DNA of 64,000 bases, from positions 22,610,668 through 22,674,667 of the forward strand of contig OY744617.1 in NCBI GenBank assembly GCA_963556255.1, written 5' to 3'. The notes under the pieces were generated by a model that did no database searches, was not told the origin of the DNA, and saw nothing but the letters and a program-made list of their open reading frames with translations. Origin of the DNA: Allolobophora icterica. Its lineage: Eukaryota > Annelida > Clitellata > Crassiclitellata > Lumbricidae. Both the position numbers and the translations under genes were made by a program. This document shows positions 11,901-43,244 of this stretch, piece after piece. Within the stretch, counting starts at the first letter, position 1; every line of letters starts with the position of its first letter.

Positions 11901-14900
11901 GCATCTGTTACATATAGTTGGGCTTTGTTTTGCAGAGATTCTGTGCTGATGTGCTGTCAGTGTTGAGCATGACTATGAGCGAGTCAAGGGATTGCCTAAA
12001 GTTCCGAATGCTGGGGTCGCTCGAACCAATTGGATCGTGGGGACACGAATATGTCAGGTAGTTCTTAAATTCTCACTCGCTAGCTTATTCAGTATCGTAC
12101 ACTTCTCAACCGCAAGGTTTGAATCACGGAATACTGACGAGAATTGAAAACAAAGAAATCGTTCAGTGATGCATTTGTTCTAGTGTCAGTTGGCCTTGCC
12201 TTTTGTAGACATCTGACGGGTGAGATTACACAGGAGTGGCAGGATCTGGAGACGAAAGAAGGAAAGGAGAAGGAGAGGGATGACCTGCTGAAGCTGGTCC
12301 ATGATGTCGTTCCGTATCTGATGCTGCACAATGCTGAACCGGAGGCATGCGACATTCTGATGGAGGTGGAGAAACTGGAGGAACTGGAACAGTACGTGGA
12401 CAAGAGCGCTTATCCACGCGTCTGTCTCTACCTACGAAGGTAAGAATATCATCTGTAGATGTTACAAGAGAGAGGTCAGGTGCTCAGTTTTTACCATGAT
12501 TTGCCAAAACTATGTAGCAAAAAGTTTCTACTAGACCTCAGGATGCACCAGAACCTCCTTAGAACATGCGTTTCATTTTAATGTGTTTTATATAGTGCAG
12601 TTGGGCACATGGATCTCATATGTAATTCACCTCTAAAACAAGAAGAATTTGTTGTGATGTTTTACTGCAGTACATAGGATGACTTCAGACTTGGTGTTCG
12701 ACAGTATTTTGGTGTCAAATATCAGTAGCATTTTGGCTTTGCTTAACTGAAAAATAAAGTTTTATTGTTGGTCAGTGGCACACAGGAATCTTTGCAGATG
12801 CAAGGCTGTTTCAAATACATCATTTTCACCTTGCTTAAATGTACCTTACCATACCATGCTGTACTACCTTCTGGATTTAGTCTAAGGGTGCAAGATAATT
12901 TCATGGGGTTCAAAGCCCTGCCAGGGTAGAAAGATGTGAGATTTCTTCTTCAGCGGCCCTTCTAAAGAACTGTGCATTGAAATATTTACACTGACTATAC
13001 ACTGGCAATGGGAAGATGAGGCAGAGAGGGAGAGGACTGGCCTCCTGCCCATTTATGCCAAGGCTAAGAGACCTAGCACTTCCTCTCAGGGTTACCACAG
13101 GGGCTGCTTTTTTCATGAAGTTTTGACTTGGTGATGACTGACAAATGCTTTGTACATCATGGAACCAAATAATAAAAGCTGCCACATATTAATGCAAGTA
13201 ATAACGACATTAGGCCGTTAAATGTGTCATCAATGCGTGCTATATATATATATATGTATATGTATGGTTGTTTGGCAGCTGTGTTCCTTACGTTGCTGAT
13301 CCAGATAACATAAATCTACTGAAGACTGCGCTCGGCATTTATCTCAAGTTTAAACAGTATGCAGATGCTATATTTGTCGCGATCCAGTTGAACGAGATGG
13401 ATCTCATCAAGAATATCTTCAACTCGTGCCAAGATAAGTAAGTAAGAGTACATCTCGTTTAAGTATGGTTTTGGGCATTATTAGTAATCAGACTTGTTAA
13501 AATAATATGAAACTGATTCCACTTCCAACAGATTTCGTCATGTTTCAATTATGATCACCAAAATAACTGGTGAACCGCTTAGTAGTTTGTGAAAAGGTTG
13601 TTGGTCTTGAGGAATGAGATTAGTATTTGTGGAATAGTAGCATATTAGTAATGAAAATTATATTGGCCATTGTTCCAGGTTTTAAATTCATCTGGAAGTA
13701 GTTAAATGAATTCTTGAAATGAGCAAGGCTTTATGCCCTTTAGAGCTGATATAATATACACATTGGATTGCATTCCATTGCAGCTAATAACAAGACTTTT
13801 ACTGCCAATCTATGAAATAATTTATAGTAACTACACATTATCATAATTAAAAGATTGCTTAATTTTTTACTTTTCCTTGTGCTTCAAAGCAAAGGTGCTT
13901 CAGCCCCGCAATATTGTTTGTTGTTATTGTCTTGTCTTGTGCTGTCGGCTCTAGGAGCCCTAGCGATCGTCATGACACACAGTCTCCTTTGCCGTCTTGC
14001 TACTACCCCAGTAGCCCTTGAGTCGCGCTCCGGCCTGGGAGTCCCACCATCAGCGCTCCGGCCTGGGAGTCCCACCATCAGCGACCATCGGCGTGGTTTG
14101 GTGTGTCTCATGACGATTTTCTTGGCATGTTAACAGGGGTGGTTTGCCATTGCCTTCCCCTGGTTTTGCCTGCCGTGCCCGTTCGTTCCCCTTCCTTTGG
14201 AAGGGTACCAACAGTTCCCCTTCCTTTGGAAGGGTACCAACAGTCCGCACCACGTGAAGGTGGGCACGGAGGACTTTGGTTCACCAGCCCAGGTCGGATC
14301 CGAGTCTACGCTCACGAGAGACGTCGGTCAGGTCGCCTCCCTGCTTTACTCTGCAACAGAGTGACTGGTGAACCTTTGCGGACCTTGTTGTTATTAGAAT
14401 AGGTAATTAAACGTATACCTTGCATTGCTTGCCTTAGCTTCCTGGTTATTTGTACCTGGCTGTTTGTACTTTCAGGCCACAGCGTAAGCAGCTGACTTGC
14501 ATCCTTGGCCGTCAACAGATCTACTTTGACCTGGATGATTCTGATCCAGATCAGGTGGAAGAGATGGAGCTGATGCGAAATGTACACCTCAACAACCACT
14601 TTCTCAGCCTTGCCCGAGAAGTAAGTCATATTACAGCGCAAGGACCGGAGGATGATTGATTGATGGATGGATGAATGGTGGTGGACATGGAAACAGCCTA
14701 GTTCAGCAGTTCTGAAACGTTTTTGAGCGAGGGACTGGCAATAACTTCATGCTGTTGTTTTCGGACGACTGATAACAGCGCGATCCGTGCTTAAAGTATT
14801 GGGGATTGAAAAGCTGTAGCCACTGGCCTATACTAAACTGTTTTTGTTACATTATCACAAGTGATTCACTCTGCTTCTGAAGTACTTCTTCACATGTTAC

Positions 14901-17900
14901 TCCAATATTTCCATTATTTTAAATTTAAGGTCCTTTTTTGTGGACTGGTGAGCAGAGCTTCTTGGACCGGTTGTCATATTACATTAATGGTCTTTGTTTT
15001 AAAGTCATTTATCAAGTCCTGTGCTCCTCTCATGTTTGCTGTAGTTGTATTGTATTGTATCTAAACATTTATAAAGCGTAGTTCAGGTCTTATGTCTTTT
15101 TATTTTGTCTATCCAATGCAGTCTTGGTGTTCCTTTTAATGTTCCTTTTCTTTGTGTGGGTTCGATCAGTTGATATTCTTTCCACTTGGCCAAACCATCA
15201 GAGTCTGTTGAAGAGCTTTGTCCATCATGGTTATTTGGATGTCAAGAAAATGTATTGTGTGGTCAGCTATAGTTTTCTATTGTCTTGAAATTCCTGCAGT
15301 TTTCTCTAGAGCTGTAGTTGTTGACCTGTGTGTGAGTGGATATTTGTAACTATGTGAAAGTGAATTTATATCTTGTACATTTGCAGTTAGACATCATGGA
15401 GCCTAAATCTCCTGAAGACATCTACAAGAGTCATCTAGAACCAAATCGTAAGCTAAAAATTTTTTAAAGTAACTGAATTAACAGAGTAAAAATTTACCCA
15501 GTGCTGTCAAGGTTGATTCTAATTATTTTGCTTATAATTTAAATGAACCAGTTAAATTAAAAAATATATGTAAATTTCTAGTAGCACCCTTACACAACAG
15601 CTTTGTAATGTAGCTTCTGTTGAGCAACTCTGCATTTAGAACACCTGCATTTAGAACACCTGCATTTAGAACACCTGCATTTAGAACACCTGTCTGTAAA
15701 AATTGTACTGCTATGTGTTTAAATAGCTTGAGAATGGATAAGACGTGCTATTAAGCTGACAAGCAGTCGTGTGGAGAGTCACAGTTTTGCACAAGAAATG
15801 TTGAGCATATTGAGAGTAAAACTCTGTTGTTGCCAGATGACAAAAGCGAGTTGGTGTTTTTGTCTTAGGTCCAACTATTGGCCAGGGAACAGTAGACTCG
15901 GCTCGACAGAATCTGTCGGCATCGTTTGTCAATGGATTGGTGAATGCGGCATTTGGAAAAGACAAACTGTTGATGGACGATGGAAACACCTGGCTCTACA
16001 AGAACAAGGAACATGGTTAGTAGATTGTCTTCTAAGGTCTTTGGTGTAATGAAGTAAGGTGTATCATTCTGCACCTTATAAGGCGCTTGTGTATGACGAC
16101 TTTATTGACAATTATGACAGTGAACTATGGTCTGACAAAACAAACACAAAGCCCTGACATAGCACGACACAACCAGACTTTATTGAGTCAGGGTTAACCT
16201 GTTCGTTTATAGCACTTCTAGACTTCTGCTCTGTGTGAGTACCTGATGTAAAATAATTTGCATTGATGCAAAAGGTTGTGCTAATGGAACTGTTATTTTA
16301 ATAGGAATGATGAGTGCAGCTGCCTCCCTTGGACTGATTCTGTTGTGGGATATTGATGGAGGTCTTAGCCAACTGGACAAGTATCTCTATTCAAAAGAAG
16401 ACTACATCAAGGTTTGATCATATTCACTGTTACTTGTGCTTTGTGCTGGTAACATTTTGTTAGCATTCATGCCTGACAGAATACATGTAAAGGTTTCATA
16501 CATTTTATTTGGTTAGCATCTGTGTGAAAGAGCTCAGTCTTCACACAAAACTTGGAGTTACATCAGAGACCAGCATCTGGGGAGAAGAATTCCGAAACTC
16601 TAAAATCTCTACATTTTTTGTGTCGTGATCTATGGAATTCTTGAATAGTAGTATTTTGTAATAGTTAGCTTAGGTTGATAGTGAGCAAAATAATCAGTAT
16701 TACATTTTAAAAAGGTACATTTTAATTCTGCATTTTAATCTTCCAACAGAATATTTACTGTCTGTTTGGGATTTTTGTAGGCTGGTGCCCTGCTTGGATG
16801 TGGCATCGTTAACTCGGGTGTGCGGAACGAATGCGATCCAGCATTGGCGCTGCTCTCAGATTACGTGATGCACAATCTGGCAACCATGCGAGTCGGTTCC
16901 ATATTGGGGTAGGTTCTGTTAACTTTGCAGCAGGCTGCTAAACCAATGTGAAGATGAAAGAAAATTAGTGTAAAAAATTTATGTAATGACATTCTCTGGC
17001 TGAGGCATTTCTTACATTTTTATTTGTTATTTTGCACTTTCTTTCACTTTCATGACACCTGCGCACACCGTAGCGATAAGAAGTGAGAAGAAGGGTATTT
17101 AATGACTTTCCATTCTCAGTATGCCATCTAAACTAGCAGCAGGCTTCGTAGGCACACCTTCAATGGTGCAAGGATGGGTTGCTCGCATGGTGTAACTAAG
17201 ATCTTGCATGACGTTTGCTGCCATCCATGTGACCTTGTTGGCATCACTATTTAAGTTTGCATCAAGTATCCATTTTGACATAATCTCGTATCCTGGTTTT
17301 TTTGTTCAGGATGAATCATTGTTGTGTTGAGTTAAACAATAAGGCAGTTTAAGAGCTGATGTATAAATCTGCTAATAGACTTCTGTTGTATAATGTTGTG
17401 CTGTAACACAACCAAGGTCAAAGAAAATAGTAGTAAATTTAACATAGTTTCTCACTGATTGACCCATCTGTACTGGAAAAACTTCAAAACTGTTGTTAAT
17501 GTGCATGTTTTGTTGTTTTAGTCTTGGTTTGGCCTATGCCGGTTCCAACAGGGAAGATATACTGGCACTTTTGCTGCCAGTGTTTGCTGATCCCAAGTCT
17601 AGCATGGAGGTATGGCTTTTTTATTTGATCTCATTTCATGAACTCTTAAGAATTAAACTATCTGTAAGATTTAAAATTCTCCTACCGTTTGCATGTATTG
17701 ATTTAAAACAGTTGTCTTCTTAATTGGATTGAAACTTGTTGTCAAACAATTGATGACGTGGTGGAATATTTACATGTCCTGGGTAAATGTAAGAAATTTC
17801 ACTTTTGTACAACATGTATACTTTTTGTGGATCATATGAAACTGTAGCTCCTGTATAATGCGATATAATGTGTTGAATTGGGTACTTCTGCAATGAAGGA

Positions 17901-20900
17901 AGCTGGTTATCCCTTACTTTTGCACATGTCATTATGATGCTGTGGCCAACCTTCAGGTGTAACACTCTGATTATCTAAAGCAGTGCAAGAAACCTCTTAT
18001 TAATGTCCTATTTTACTCTAGCAGGGCAGGTAGTATTTCTGTTTACAAGAAAGTATACGAAGGAAAGTTACAAAATCAGAGATATTTATACTGTTGCTTC
18101 TTAGTTTTGTATTTTTTCCAATATGTAAGACAAACGTGAGGTAATTGATTGTTTATCTCGACCCTCTGTTGTTCCATGGAAGTGGGTTTGAGTTATTCTT
18201 GGGCTTAACTCCACAGTTTGACAGCCATCTGCTGCGCAACAAGGAATTGCCAACTTCAAGTGGTGCACAGCAGTATGAAACCAAAATACATTGGTGAAGG
18301 CCAGGTGTAGTAAAAATCACTGACTGTTAAAGTAATTAATACATGTTGCATTTGTGATTGCTACAACTGCAGCAGCGATAAATTATAGTGTTGCCAGTGC
18401 ATTTGATGGATTAATGACTGACATGTGTTGCAGGTGGTTGGTGTGGCAGCCATCGCTTGTGGAATGATTTCGGTCGGAAGCTGCAACGGACAAGTGAACA
18501 CGACTCTGCTGCAGACGCTGATGGAGAAGTCGGAGGTTGAACTGAAGGAAACTTACTCACGATTCCTTGCTCTTGGTCTTGGACTCGTCTTTCTTGGTGA
18601 GTTACTCGAAAACCTCCCACCTCTTCGAACTGAAACACATCAATTCATTGGTAACTGTGATGCTTCAGTTGGTTGATTGCTGGTGCTCTTGACTGTGGGT
18701 CAGAATTCTGGAGTTTGAATTGCAGTGCAGCTGAAAATTTAAGATTGTACTGTTGATTGTTTTAAGTTTCATGCTGCATTTTGACCGACAGATTCTTTTA
18801 TAGTCAGTATATAGACAGCCAGGTTTGCTACTGGTCACTAGTGGAGCATAAATCTTTAACCCTTTAACGACGAGAGGGATTAGTTTTCCATACATTTTAG
18901 TACATGTTTGTCGTTAAAGTGTCCATGTCTTTCTGTTCTTGACGGGGTTTTAGTCTTGGTTTACAGTCCAGCAGCTAGGCTGTTATATCACTCATGCTAA
19001 ACTGTTGGATCAGATATATTTCTGTAATGCATCATTTTTGTCATTTACATTAACTAACTTCAAATGGTGCTGTGTTGTCATGTTACTTGAAATCTGTTTG
19101 ATGATTTGTAGTTAAAAGGGTTACTCTAGTCTTCATTGTTCTGTTGATTGACAGGTCGTCAGGAGAGTGTAGAAGCGACACTAGCAGCCCTGGAGGTTCT
19201 TACTGAGCCATACCGCAGCATGGCGATTACCCTGGTTGAGGTCTGCGCATATGCTGGTGAGTGACAGCCTAGGAAGTGGTTCAGCAGACTGCAGTTTTGA
19301 TCAGTGCTGTTCCTACAGAAATCTATAAAGAAAATGCAAAATGTAAAATTTGAAAAGAGATGGAACTGAAGTGCTAAGGTATACAGAATAAGAAGTAAAG
19401 TATGTGAATTGATAAATATTTACCTGCTGAAAATAAAGAAATTTGTGTGACAAATGAGCAAAGAAGTACACAGGAGATTTGATATAACTTACTTCATTAT
19501 AATATAAATTGTAACATATAACAAGATCAGGGAAGTGAAAGAATCATTTTGCATATAGAAAATAAGCTTATTATGATATGACCTTCAATGACAGCATTAT
19601 AATGAGTTTTTGGTATATATCAATAATGAACTGAATAAATGACATGAATAAATGTTAAAATGTAGCACTTCACTGATGAGAAAGTAAACTGCAAAGAGTA
19701 TAATTTAAAAGCAACATATGAAATAAATGTAAATAAAAATCGTAAAAGGATTTGGGTCTTTACAGTCAGAAGCTTTGTGATAAGTACATTCTGTTGTTAT
19801 TTTAGGCACTGGCAATGTTCTGAAAGTCCAGTCTTTGTTACACGCTTGCTCCGAACATTATGATGTTAAGGATCAGGTTTGTATTGTGTTTCGTATCAGT
19901 AGGCATGAGGGCTTTAATTTATTCTTATTTCCAGTAAACAGTGTAAATATTGCAGAGGCTGAGGTTAGATCCAACACCCAAGACAGTGCTAAGGGCTGAC
20001 TGATAATGAGTTGTCTGAAAAACAGTAAACTACTGTCCGTTATTTTTGCAAATGCAATGTCTATATTGTGAAGAAGCTTTTATTGACCAGATTTTCTGTT
20101 TTTCTGCTTTTTTCATTAGTACATAATCTTTTGAAGCATAACTTGATCACATATGAATTGCAATAGAGCTTAGTATAGGAACTCATATGTATGTATATAT
20201 CAAAACACTTTCTATGTAGTATTTTTAAGTAGGTTTTGAGAGGTATTTAGAGTATTTAAATCATACATACATGCGTACATACATGTATATATGAATATTT
20301 TTACAAGAAAATGTTGCAATGTGTCCTGAATGAAGACCTCTGGAAAGACGCTCTTTGTAAATTTTCTTGGCCTTAGGTTACTAAGTCAGGTTTTCGTAGA
20401 GGCTTTGCGTGAGACTTTTGTGCATTAGTGTAGAGCAGACACTGTTGTTAACTTTACTTTTGAAAACTAAAATTGATTTAGGAGAACAATGAAAAGAAAG
20501 AAGACAAGAACAAGAAGAAGGATAGCAAAGCCAAAGAGAAGGAGGCTGAAACATCCAATCTTTCTCCACAGCAAGGTAGGCAAGATACAATAATTTTATT
20601 AGCTGTTTCGTTTTAGCCATTTCAGTTGTTGCCTACCTGTTCGCTTTTTATATGAACTTGGACAGGTTTTCCATCATTTAACCAGTTTATTGAACATGAT
20701 CCTCTGCTTGGAATTGGCTCCCTTTGTCTCTCTGCCAAGAGCTTCGTGCTGTCTCTCCTCTCCAGTTCCATAGACGCCTGAAAACCTACCTTTTGCAAGT
20801 GTTGGCATTGATGCGGGTTGAGAGCGCCACTGATCTGAGGGCACTATATAAGTGTTCAGTTACAATTACAGTTAATAATCACTCAAAGAAAGTAATTAAT

Positions 20901-23900
20901 GGGCATTCAAAGGTGAGATCAGAAGGGACAACAAGTCCTGTTAACAGGGTCACCTAGTTTCTTGTAACAGAATTCATGACGGCATTTTGAATAGTTTCAC
21001 AATTCATCAGGTTTTGTTAACTTTATACGTGTAGTGTTATTTTAAATATTTTCTATAACAAAGCACTGTTGACACTTTGAATGTAGTTACATTGTACAGA
21101 TCATTGTGTTATCATTTTGTAACTTTATCTGTAGATTTGGACTAGACTTTCTACAGCTTTAGTTGGAAGCATGATTTAATGCCTTGAAAATTAAGACTGT
21201 TGTCATATAGAAGAAACTCATTCTACTAGATGAACTCTGTTGTGTTTTCTGTGAAAGAAATTTATACTGACAAATGTTACTTAGAGTTAATATCGGTCAG
21301 GTGCCTTTTGTGTCAGATCTTCCTTGTATACGTATTGTAAGTGCAGGTGTTTTCAAACAGCTTGATTCGCAATGTGTTCATCAGTTCTTTCTTTGGGCTC
21401 ATTTAGAAAATGGCTGCAAAGTTAAGTTTGTTTGGTTGTATTTTTCATCCTAGCAATTGCTGTGTTGGGAATCGCTTTGCTTGCCATGGGCGAAGACATC
21501 GGTGCTGATATGTCGTTTAGAACATTTGGACATTTGGTAAGATCTATACGTTTTGCACGATTAGAAATGCTGTCTTAAACTGTGTCCTGTAGAATATGTC
21601 TTCCAGTTATGACATGTTTTGGCTTAAGCACATGCTTGAGTAAATAGGAAGGCAGTAATTGGACAATCTATGATTTTCAGTTGTATGGAATACAAGACGT
21701 GTGTCAGAGCATTTATGCCAGGCATTTACAAAGCTGTGAAAAGTGCTTTCAGTTGCCAGTTTCTCAGAACATTGTCCAAAACTGCTAACTTTTGAGCCTT
21801 TCAAAAACTATGTCCATGACTGTGGAGTGATATTAGTTTATTTGCCATTAAATAAATGCCTATATAACAAATCTGCTACCGTGCTCAAATGACGTCTGAA
21901 TTTCAAGTTAAATCTCTTTCGGTGTACTTAAATAATGCCTGAATGTCAAGTTTAACCTCTTCTCTCTTTTATTGTGCTTAAATAATGTCTGAATTTCAAG
22001 TTTAACCTCCTCTCTTCTAGTGTGCTTAAATAGTGTCTGAATTTCAAGTTTAACCTCTTCCATTGTGCTTAAATAATGTCTGAATTTCAAGTTTAACCTC
22101 TTCCATTGTGCTTAAATAATGTCTGAATTTCAAGTTTAACCTCTTCCATTGTGCTTAAAATAATGCCTGGATTTCAAGTTTAGCCTATGCTAGTGTTCAT
22201 TTGTCTGTGCTAATCTACTGTTTGATTGCTTAATTTTCAGTTGCGTTATGGTGAACCTGTCATTCGGAGAGCTGTTCCTTTAGCATTGGCTCTTATCTCG
22301 ACCTCCAATCCTAAACTGCAGGTGCTTGACGTCCTCAGCAAATTCTCACACGACAGCGATGCTGAAGTTGCCCACAATTCTATTCTGGCTATGGGCATTG
22401 TGGGAGCAGGTAATACCACATAACCTTGGATTTAGGATTTTATTATCGTTCCTGGTACTGTTCCTCATTTTGTTATTGGATGTTCAGCTGTGGTATGGCA
22501 ACAACAAACATAGGAAATATGATTGGCAAGATATTTTAGCATTATTTAAAGTGTTACACACATTATGTGTGAAATTAATGGACCAAGAATATGATGGCAA
22601 AAGGCTAATAGGTAGGAACAGACAAAAAGCATTGTCTTAACACTTTAGTGACAAGAATGCACTAAAATGTATGGAAAACTAATTGCTCTCATTGTTAAAT
22701 GGTTAAGTACTGTAAGTAGCACCAGGTAACAAATTTCTTTAATTCTAGGGATGTGTTTGTGTAATGAAGGGAGTCATTAAGCCTCTGAAACCTGGTTAGC
22801 TTTGAAGCAGACTTAAGCTGTGTGCTAACACAAAGTTGTTTTCCATTATACATTGTAAGAACCAGCTACACCTGCAAGCATGTATAATTTTCTTGGACTT
22901 CACTGAGGTTGTCACAATGTGTAGTTTTATCACATTCTTTTCTTAATGAGTTTTTATTTTCATTGATTTCTGTTTGATGTTCATTCTTGTATTGATGAAT
23001 TTATCATAGTCATTCTTTGCTCAGCAGTGGTTGTTTTATGTTCCTGTGTTTTAGGCACAAACAACGCCCGCTTGGCAACGATGCTGCGTCAGTTGGCTGT
23101 TTATCACGCCAAGGACCCGAACAATCTGTTCTGTGTTCGTATAGCGCAGGGTCTGACGCATCTTGGCAAGGGAACACTGACGCTCTGTCCCTACCATTGT
23201 GATCGACAGATCATGAACCCAGTGGCTGTTGCTGGGCTTCTGTCCTTCCTTATGGCATGTCTTGATGTGAAAAACAGTAAGTGAAATGAGGTTGTTTTGA
23301 TCTTGATGCGACAAATGCATTACTTTGTATTTCTGTATGTATGTATCCATAGATCAACAAGACATAGCACAATTTAAAGACCTCACAAGTGCTGCATTTT
23401 ATTTGTGGATTTCTTCGTAGAACAATACATTTCTTTTGGAAGTTGTTTTTATACTTATGCAGGTTGCCATGTAAAGTTTTGGATAAATCTTATCTTTGAT
23501 TAAGGTTATCTAAATGAATAGGGTATGATTTTGTATAAAAAACAAGCTAGATGCAGTCATCATCATATATGCTACTGGGTAATTCTATCTAGTATCTTAA
23601 CTTGAAGCTAGATCTTTACTGCACACACTGGCTTCTCTTTACTGGTTTTGTCCAAAGGATTATGATTAAGCATTTTGGGTTTGCTTAGAAGTGGTCATCA
23701 ATTAATGCCTTGTATATTATAACACTGTACACAATTTCCACGAGATTTGTGCAAGTATTTGCTTAAGCAAATCATTCATCGTAGATAGCATTTCTGTTGT
23801 CATTTTATTTGGAAATATAAACAAGTAGAAATAAGTTTCCTGTCTTGTGATTTCTGTTTCTTTTTTTATAGTAATTTTGGGCAAGTCACATTATCTGATC

Positions 23901-24783
23901 TACACTCTGGTAACCGCCATGAAGCCTCGAATGCTGGTTACTTTTGACTCGTCCTTCAAGCCACTGCCAGTTTCTGTGCGAGTTGGACAGGTAGGCATTG
24001 TGTTCTTGCTCACAGTCACAGTGGAACAATACCAATTGTGTTTAAACTATTGAACCTATAATTAAATCTTTATTACACACAAAGGCATACACTGCTCTGG
24101 TGTTCAATTATACTCTATTTGTGCTGTGTGTCACTTTACAGGCAGTTGATGTTGTGGGTCAGGCAGGAAACCCAAAGACTATAACTGGCTTCCAGACTCA
24201 TACAACTCCAGTTCTTTTGGCATACGGTGAAAGAGCAGAACTAGCAACTGAAGAATGTATCCTTTTTCTCAGGAAATGTGTTGGCTTTGTAGTAGAAATT
24301 TAGTTTTTTTATAGTTTCGTGATTTTGTATTGGGGTGTCGCAAAAAGTAATTGTAATTAGTAACTTCTATCGTACCGGTGTCTAATGCAAAAGGCAACAA
24401 CTGAAGGCGCACCAAAACCAAACTACAGTCAGGTCTGTATCGAGAAGATCAGTGCTAACAGCAATAAATAATAGCACCTCTGAGTAGGTCTCTTGAAGAG
24501 GCGCTATATAAATTTCCAGAATGAATGAATAAAGAAAAATCAGAAGCTGTATTTTCTGGTGCGTGTTCAGTTGAGGAGAGCCATCAGGTTCTGTGATGTA
24601 ACAAGACATCAGAAACTGATTTAGTGCGTTAGACCTCTGGAGCAGCAGATACTGTAAAGGCTGGTTACTGTAAATTTGTTTTTTTCTGTTTTTGCCTTGA
24701 CCTTGATTGCCGTAGACATTTCGTTGACACCTGTTATGGAGGGATTTGTAATTCTGGAGAAGAATCCCGACTACGAAGCATAG
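8960..24783 (+). CDS. PSMD2: 26S proteasome non-ATPase regulatory subunit 2 (Rpn1/PSMD2), complete, 22 exons
   Basis: Exons: 8960-9049, 9563-9619, 10534-10698, 11936-12057, 12209-12439, 13279-13437, 14476-14620, 15387-15447, 15869-16015, 16305-16411, 16781-16908, 17522-17609, 18434-18596, 19155-19256, 19806-19876, 20482-20575, 21454-21536, 22241-22409, 23055-23276, 23872-23990, 24142-24256, 24716-24783. They sum to 2706 bp, 901 residues; human PSMD2 has 908. All introns are GT-AG and all phases agree. The start ATG follows an in-frame TAG 6 bases upstream. Diagnostic stretches are [18 protein letters not shown] (exon 3), [20 protein letters not shown] (exons 9-10), [14 protein letters not shown] (exon 11), [13 protein letters not shown] (exon 12), [10 protein letters not shown] (exon 17) and [20 protein letters not shown] (exon 21). 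Rpn1 is the proteasome base scaffold, a toroid of PC repeats that docks ubiquitin-like shuttle factors and Ubp6/USP14. Exon 16 encodes a Lys/Glu-rich disordered linker (residues ~613-643), as in other animals. Introns hold LINE tails, a 44-bp minisatellite and TTAA elements. Confidence 0.98.
10887..10935. repeat. TATATATGAAA-type AT microsatellite
   Basis: Alternating TATATATA and GAAAATATATATA blocks in PSMD2 intron 3. Confidence 0.8.
10975..11430. mobile_element. Inverted-repeat element in PSMD2 intron 3
   Basis: GCCAGGGCTCAAAACC at 10989 is matched in inverted form by GGTTTTGAGCCCTGGC at 11401. The similarity extends further out with mismatches. No clear target duplication was found, so class is undecided. 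Confidence 0.55.
13885..14410. repeat. GC-rich repetitive insertion in PSMD2 intron 6
   Basis: This ~0.5-kb block is far richer in G+C than the surrounding intron. It contains two tandem duplications: a ~27-bp GCTCCGGCCTGGGAGTCCC unit at 14025-14085 and a ~29-bp TTCCCCTTCCTTTGGAAGGG unit at 14190-14243. No protein is recognised; it looks like a fragment of a larger transposable element. Confidence 0.5.
15636..15691. repeat. 15-bp tandem repeat, about 4 copies
   Basis: GCATTTAGAACACCT occurs four times in a row in PSMD2 intron 8. Confidence 0.9.
18856..18922. mobile_element. ~70-bp palindromic TTAA element (copy 2)
   Basis: Starts TTAACCCTTTAACGACGAG and ends GTCGTTAAAGTG, with ACATTTTAGTACATG inside. 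It lies in PSMD2 intron 13. Confidence 0.75.
20700..20885 (+). pseudogene. LINE 3'-end fragment in PSMD2 intron 16
   Basis: One frame reads [17 protein letters not shown] followed by [10 protein letters not shown], the conserved end of CR1/L2-like reverse transcriptases. It continues into a 3' tail GGGCACTATATAAGTGTTCA and TTACAATTACAG, similar to other LINE tails here. Confidence 0.6.
21881..22190. repeat. ~44-bp minisatellite, about 7 copies
   Basis: Unit GTGCTTAAATAATGTCTGAA plus TTTCAAGTTTAACCTCTT. The three last full copies are almost identical and earlier ones diverge, so expansion was recent at the right side. It ends 50 bp before PSMD2 exon 18. Confidence 0.9.
22637..22706. mobile_element. 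~70-bp palindromic TTAA element (copy 3)
   Basis: TTAACACTTTAGTGACAAG ... CATTGTTAAATGGTTAA, with TTAA at both ends. It lies in PSMD2 intron 18 and is inverted relative to copy 1. Confidence 0.75.
24355..24540. repeat. Retroposon tail fragment in the last PSMD2 intron
   Basis: ATAGCACCTCTGAGTAGG and GAAGAGGCGCTATATAAAT resemble the tail of the SINE at 62128, ending in an AATGAATAAA-like stretch. Confidence 0.5.
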
Positions 24784-25016
24784 CCTGTTGAAGAATTCCG
24801 CCATTTAAAATCTCTCGACTGATCATGGGAACTGAGAAACTGACAGTCTAAACAATGATCAACTGAAAGACTGCCTTGTTTTTTGTTGTTGCTGAAAACT
24901 GTTAGTTTGGTAAATTTTTCGTATGGCATAAAGCTGCAATTGCAAACAGTGGTCTCTGTTTTTTTCCAACAAGTGACATTTAGGTCCAAAACGTTTCTGT
25001 AAACACAATGGTTGAA

Positions 25017-25022
25017 AATAAA
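25017..25022 (+). promoter_or_regulatory. PSMD2 poly(A) signal AATAAA
   Basis: A canonical AATAAA lies 234 bp after the PSMD2 stop codon on the plus strand. It is the first such hexamer downstream of the coding sequence apart from repeat DNA, so it is the likely 3' end signal. Confidence 0.6.
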
Positions 25023-25089
25023 TCTGGTTAAAACTGTGACTGGCGTGTAGTTAAAGTTGTAGACATGACATGAAGGCAGTCTGAAGCAC

Positions 25090-25095
25090 TTTATT
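25090..25095 (-). promoter_or_regulatory. RFX6 poly(A) signal AATAAA (minus strand)
   Basis: The plus strand reads TTTATT, that is AATAAA on the minus strand, ~200 bp after the RFX6 stop codon at 25294-25296. It faces the PSMD2 signal at 25017, so the two 3' UTRs end within a few tens of bases of each other. Confidence 0.55.
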
Positions 25096-25293
25096 CTTCA
25101 CAATTAAATTTTCACTCTAAGGGTAAATATTACAGGTTCTTTTACTGCCAGAGCAAAAAATATTTGTTAAATAGTTGAACATGTCGTGATGCTGTAAGGA
25201 ATGGTTTCTTGGTTTGCATTGACTGTCCGTGAATACCAGTCATTGCTATGATCTTTTGGCTACTGGCTGTTGACCGCTAGATCTGCGCTGTCG

Positions 25294-43056
<17,763 letters not shown>

Positions 43057-43244
43057 GGTAACGACGCTGTTTCAAATAATTTTAATCCTACACAGAAAAC
43101 GAAGTTTTTCGCGTATATGATCATTTCATACGAATCCAGAATCAGTCTAAGGCATTTTTAATTTCAACCTTAGCTTGTGACCAGTCTAAGTTTAATCCTT
43201 AATCTAGTGGGTACATGAGCTAATCATGTGAGACCCGAAAAAAC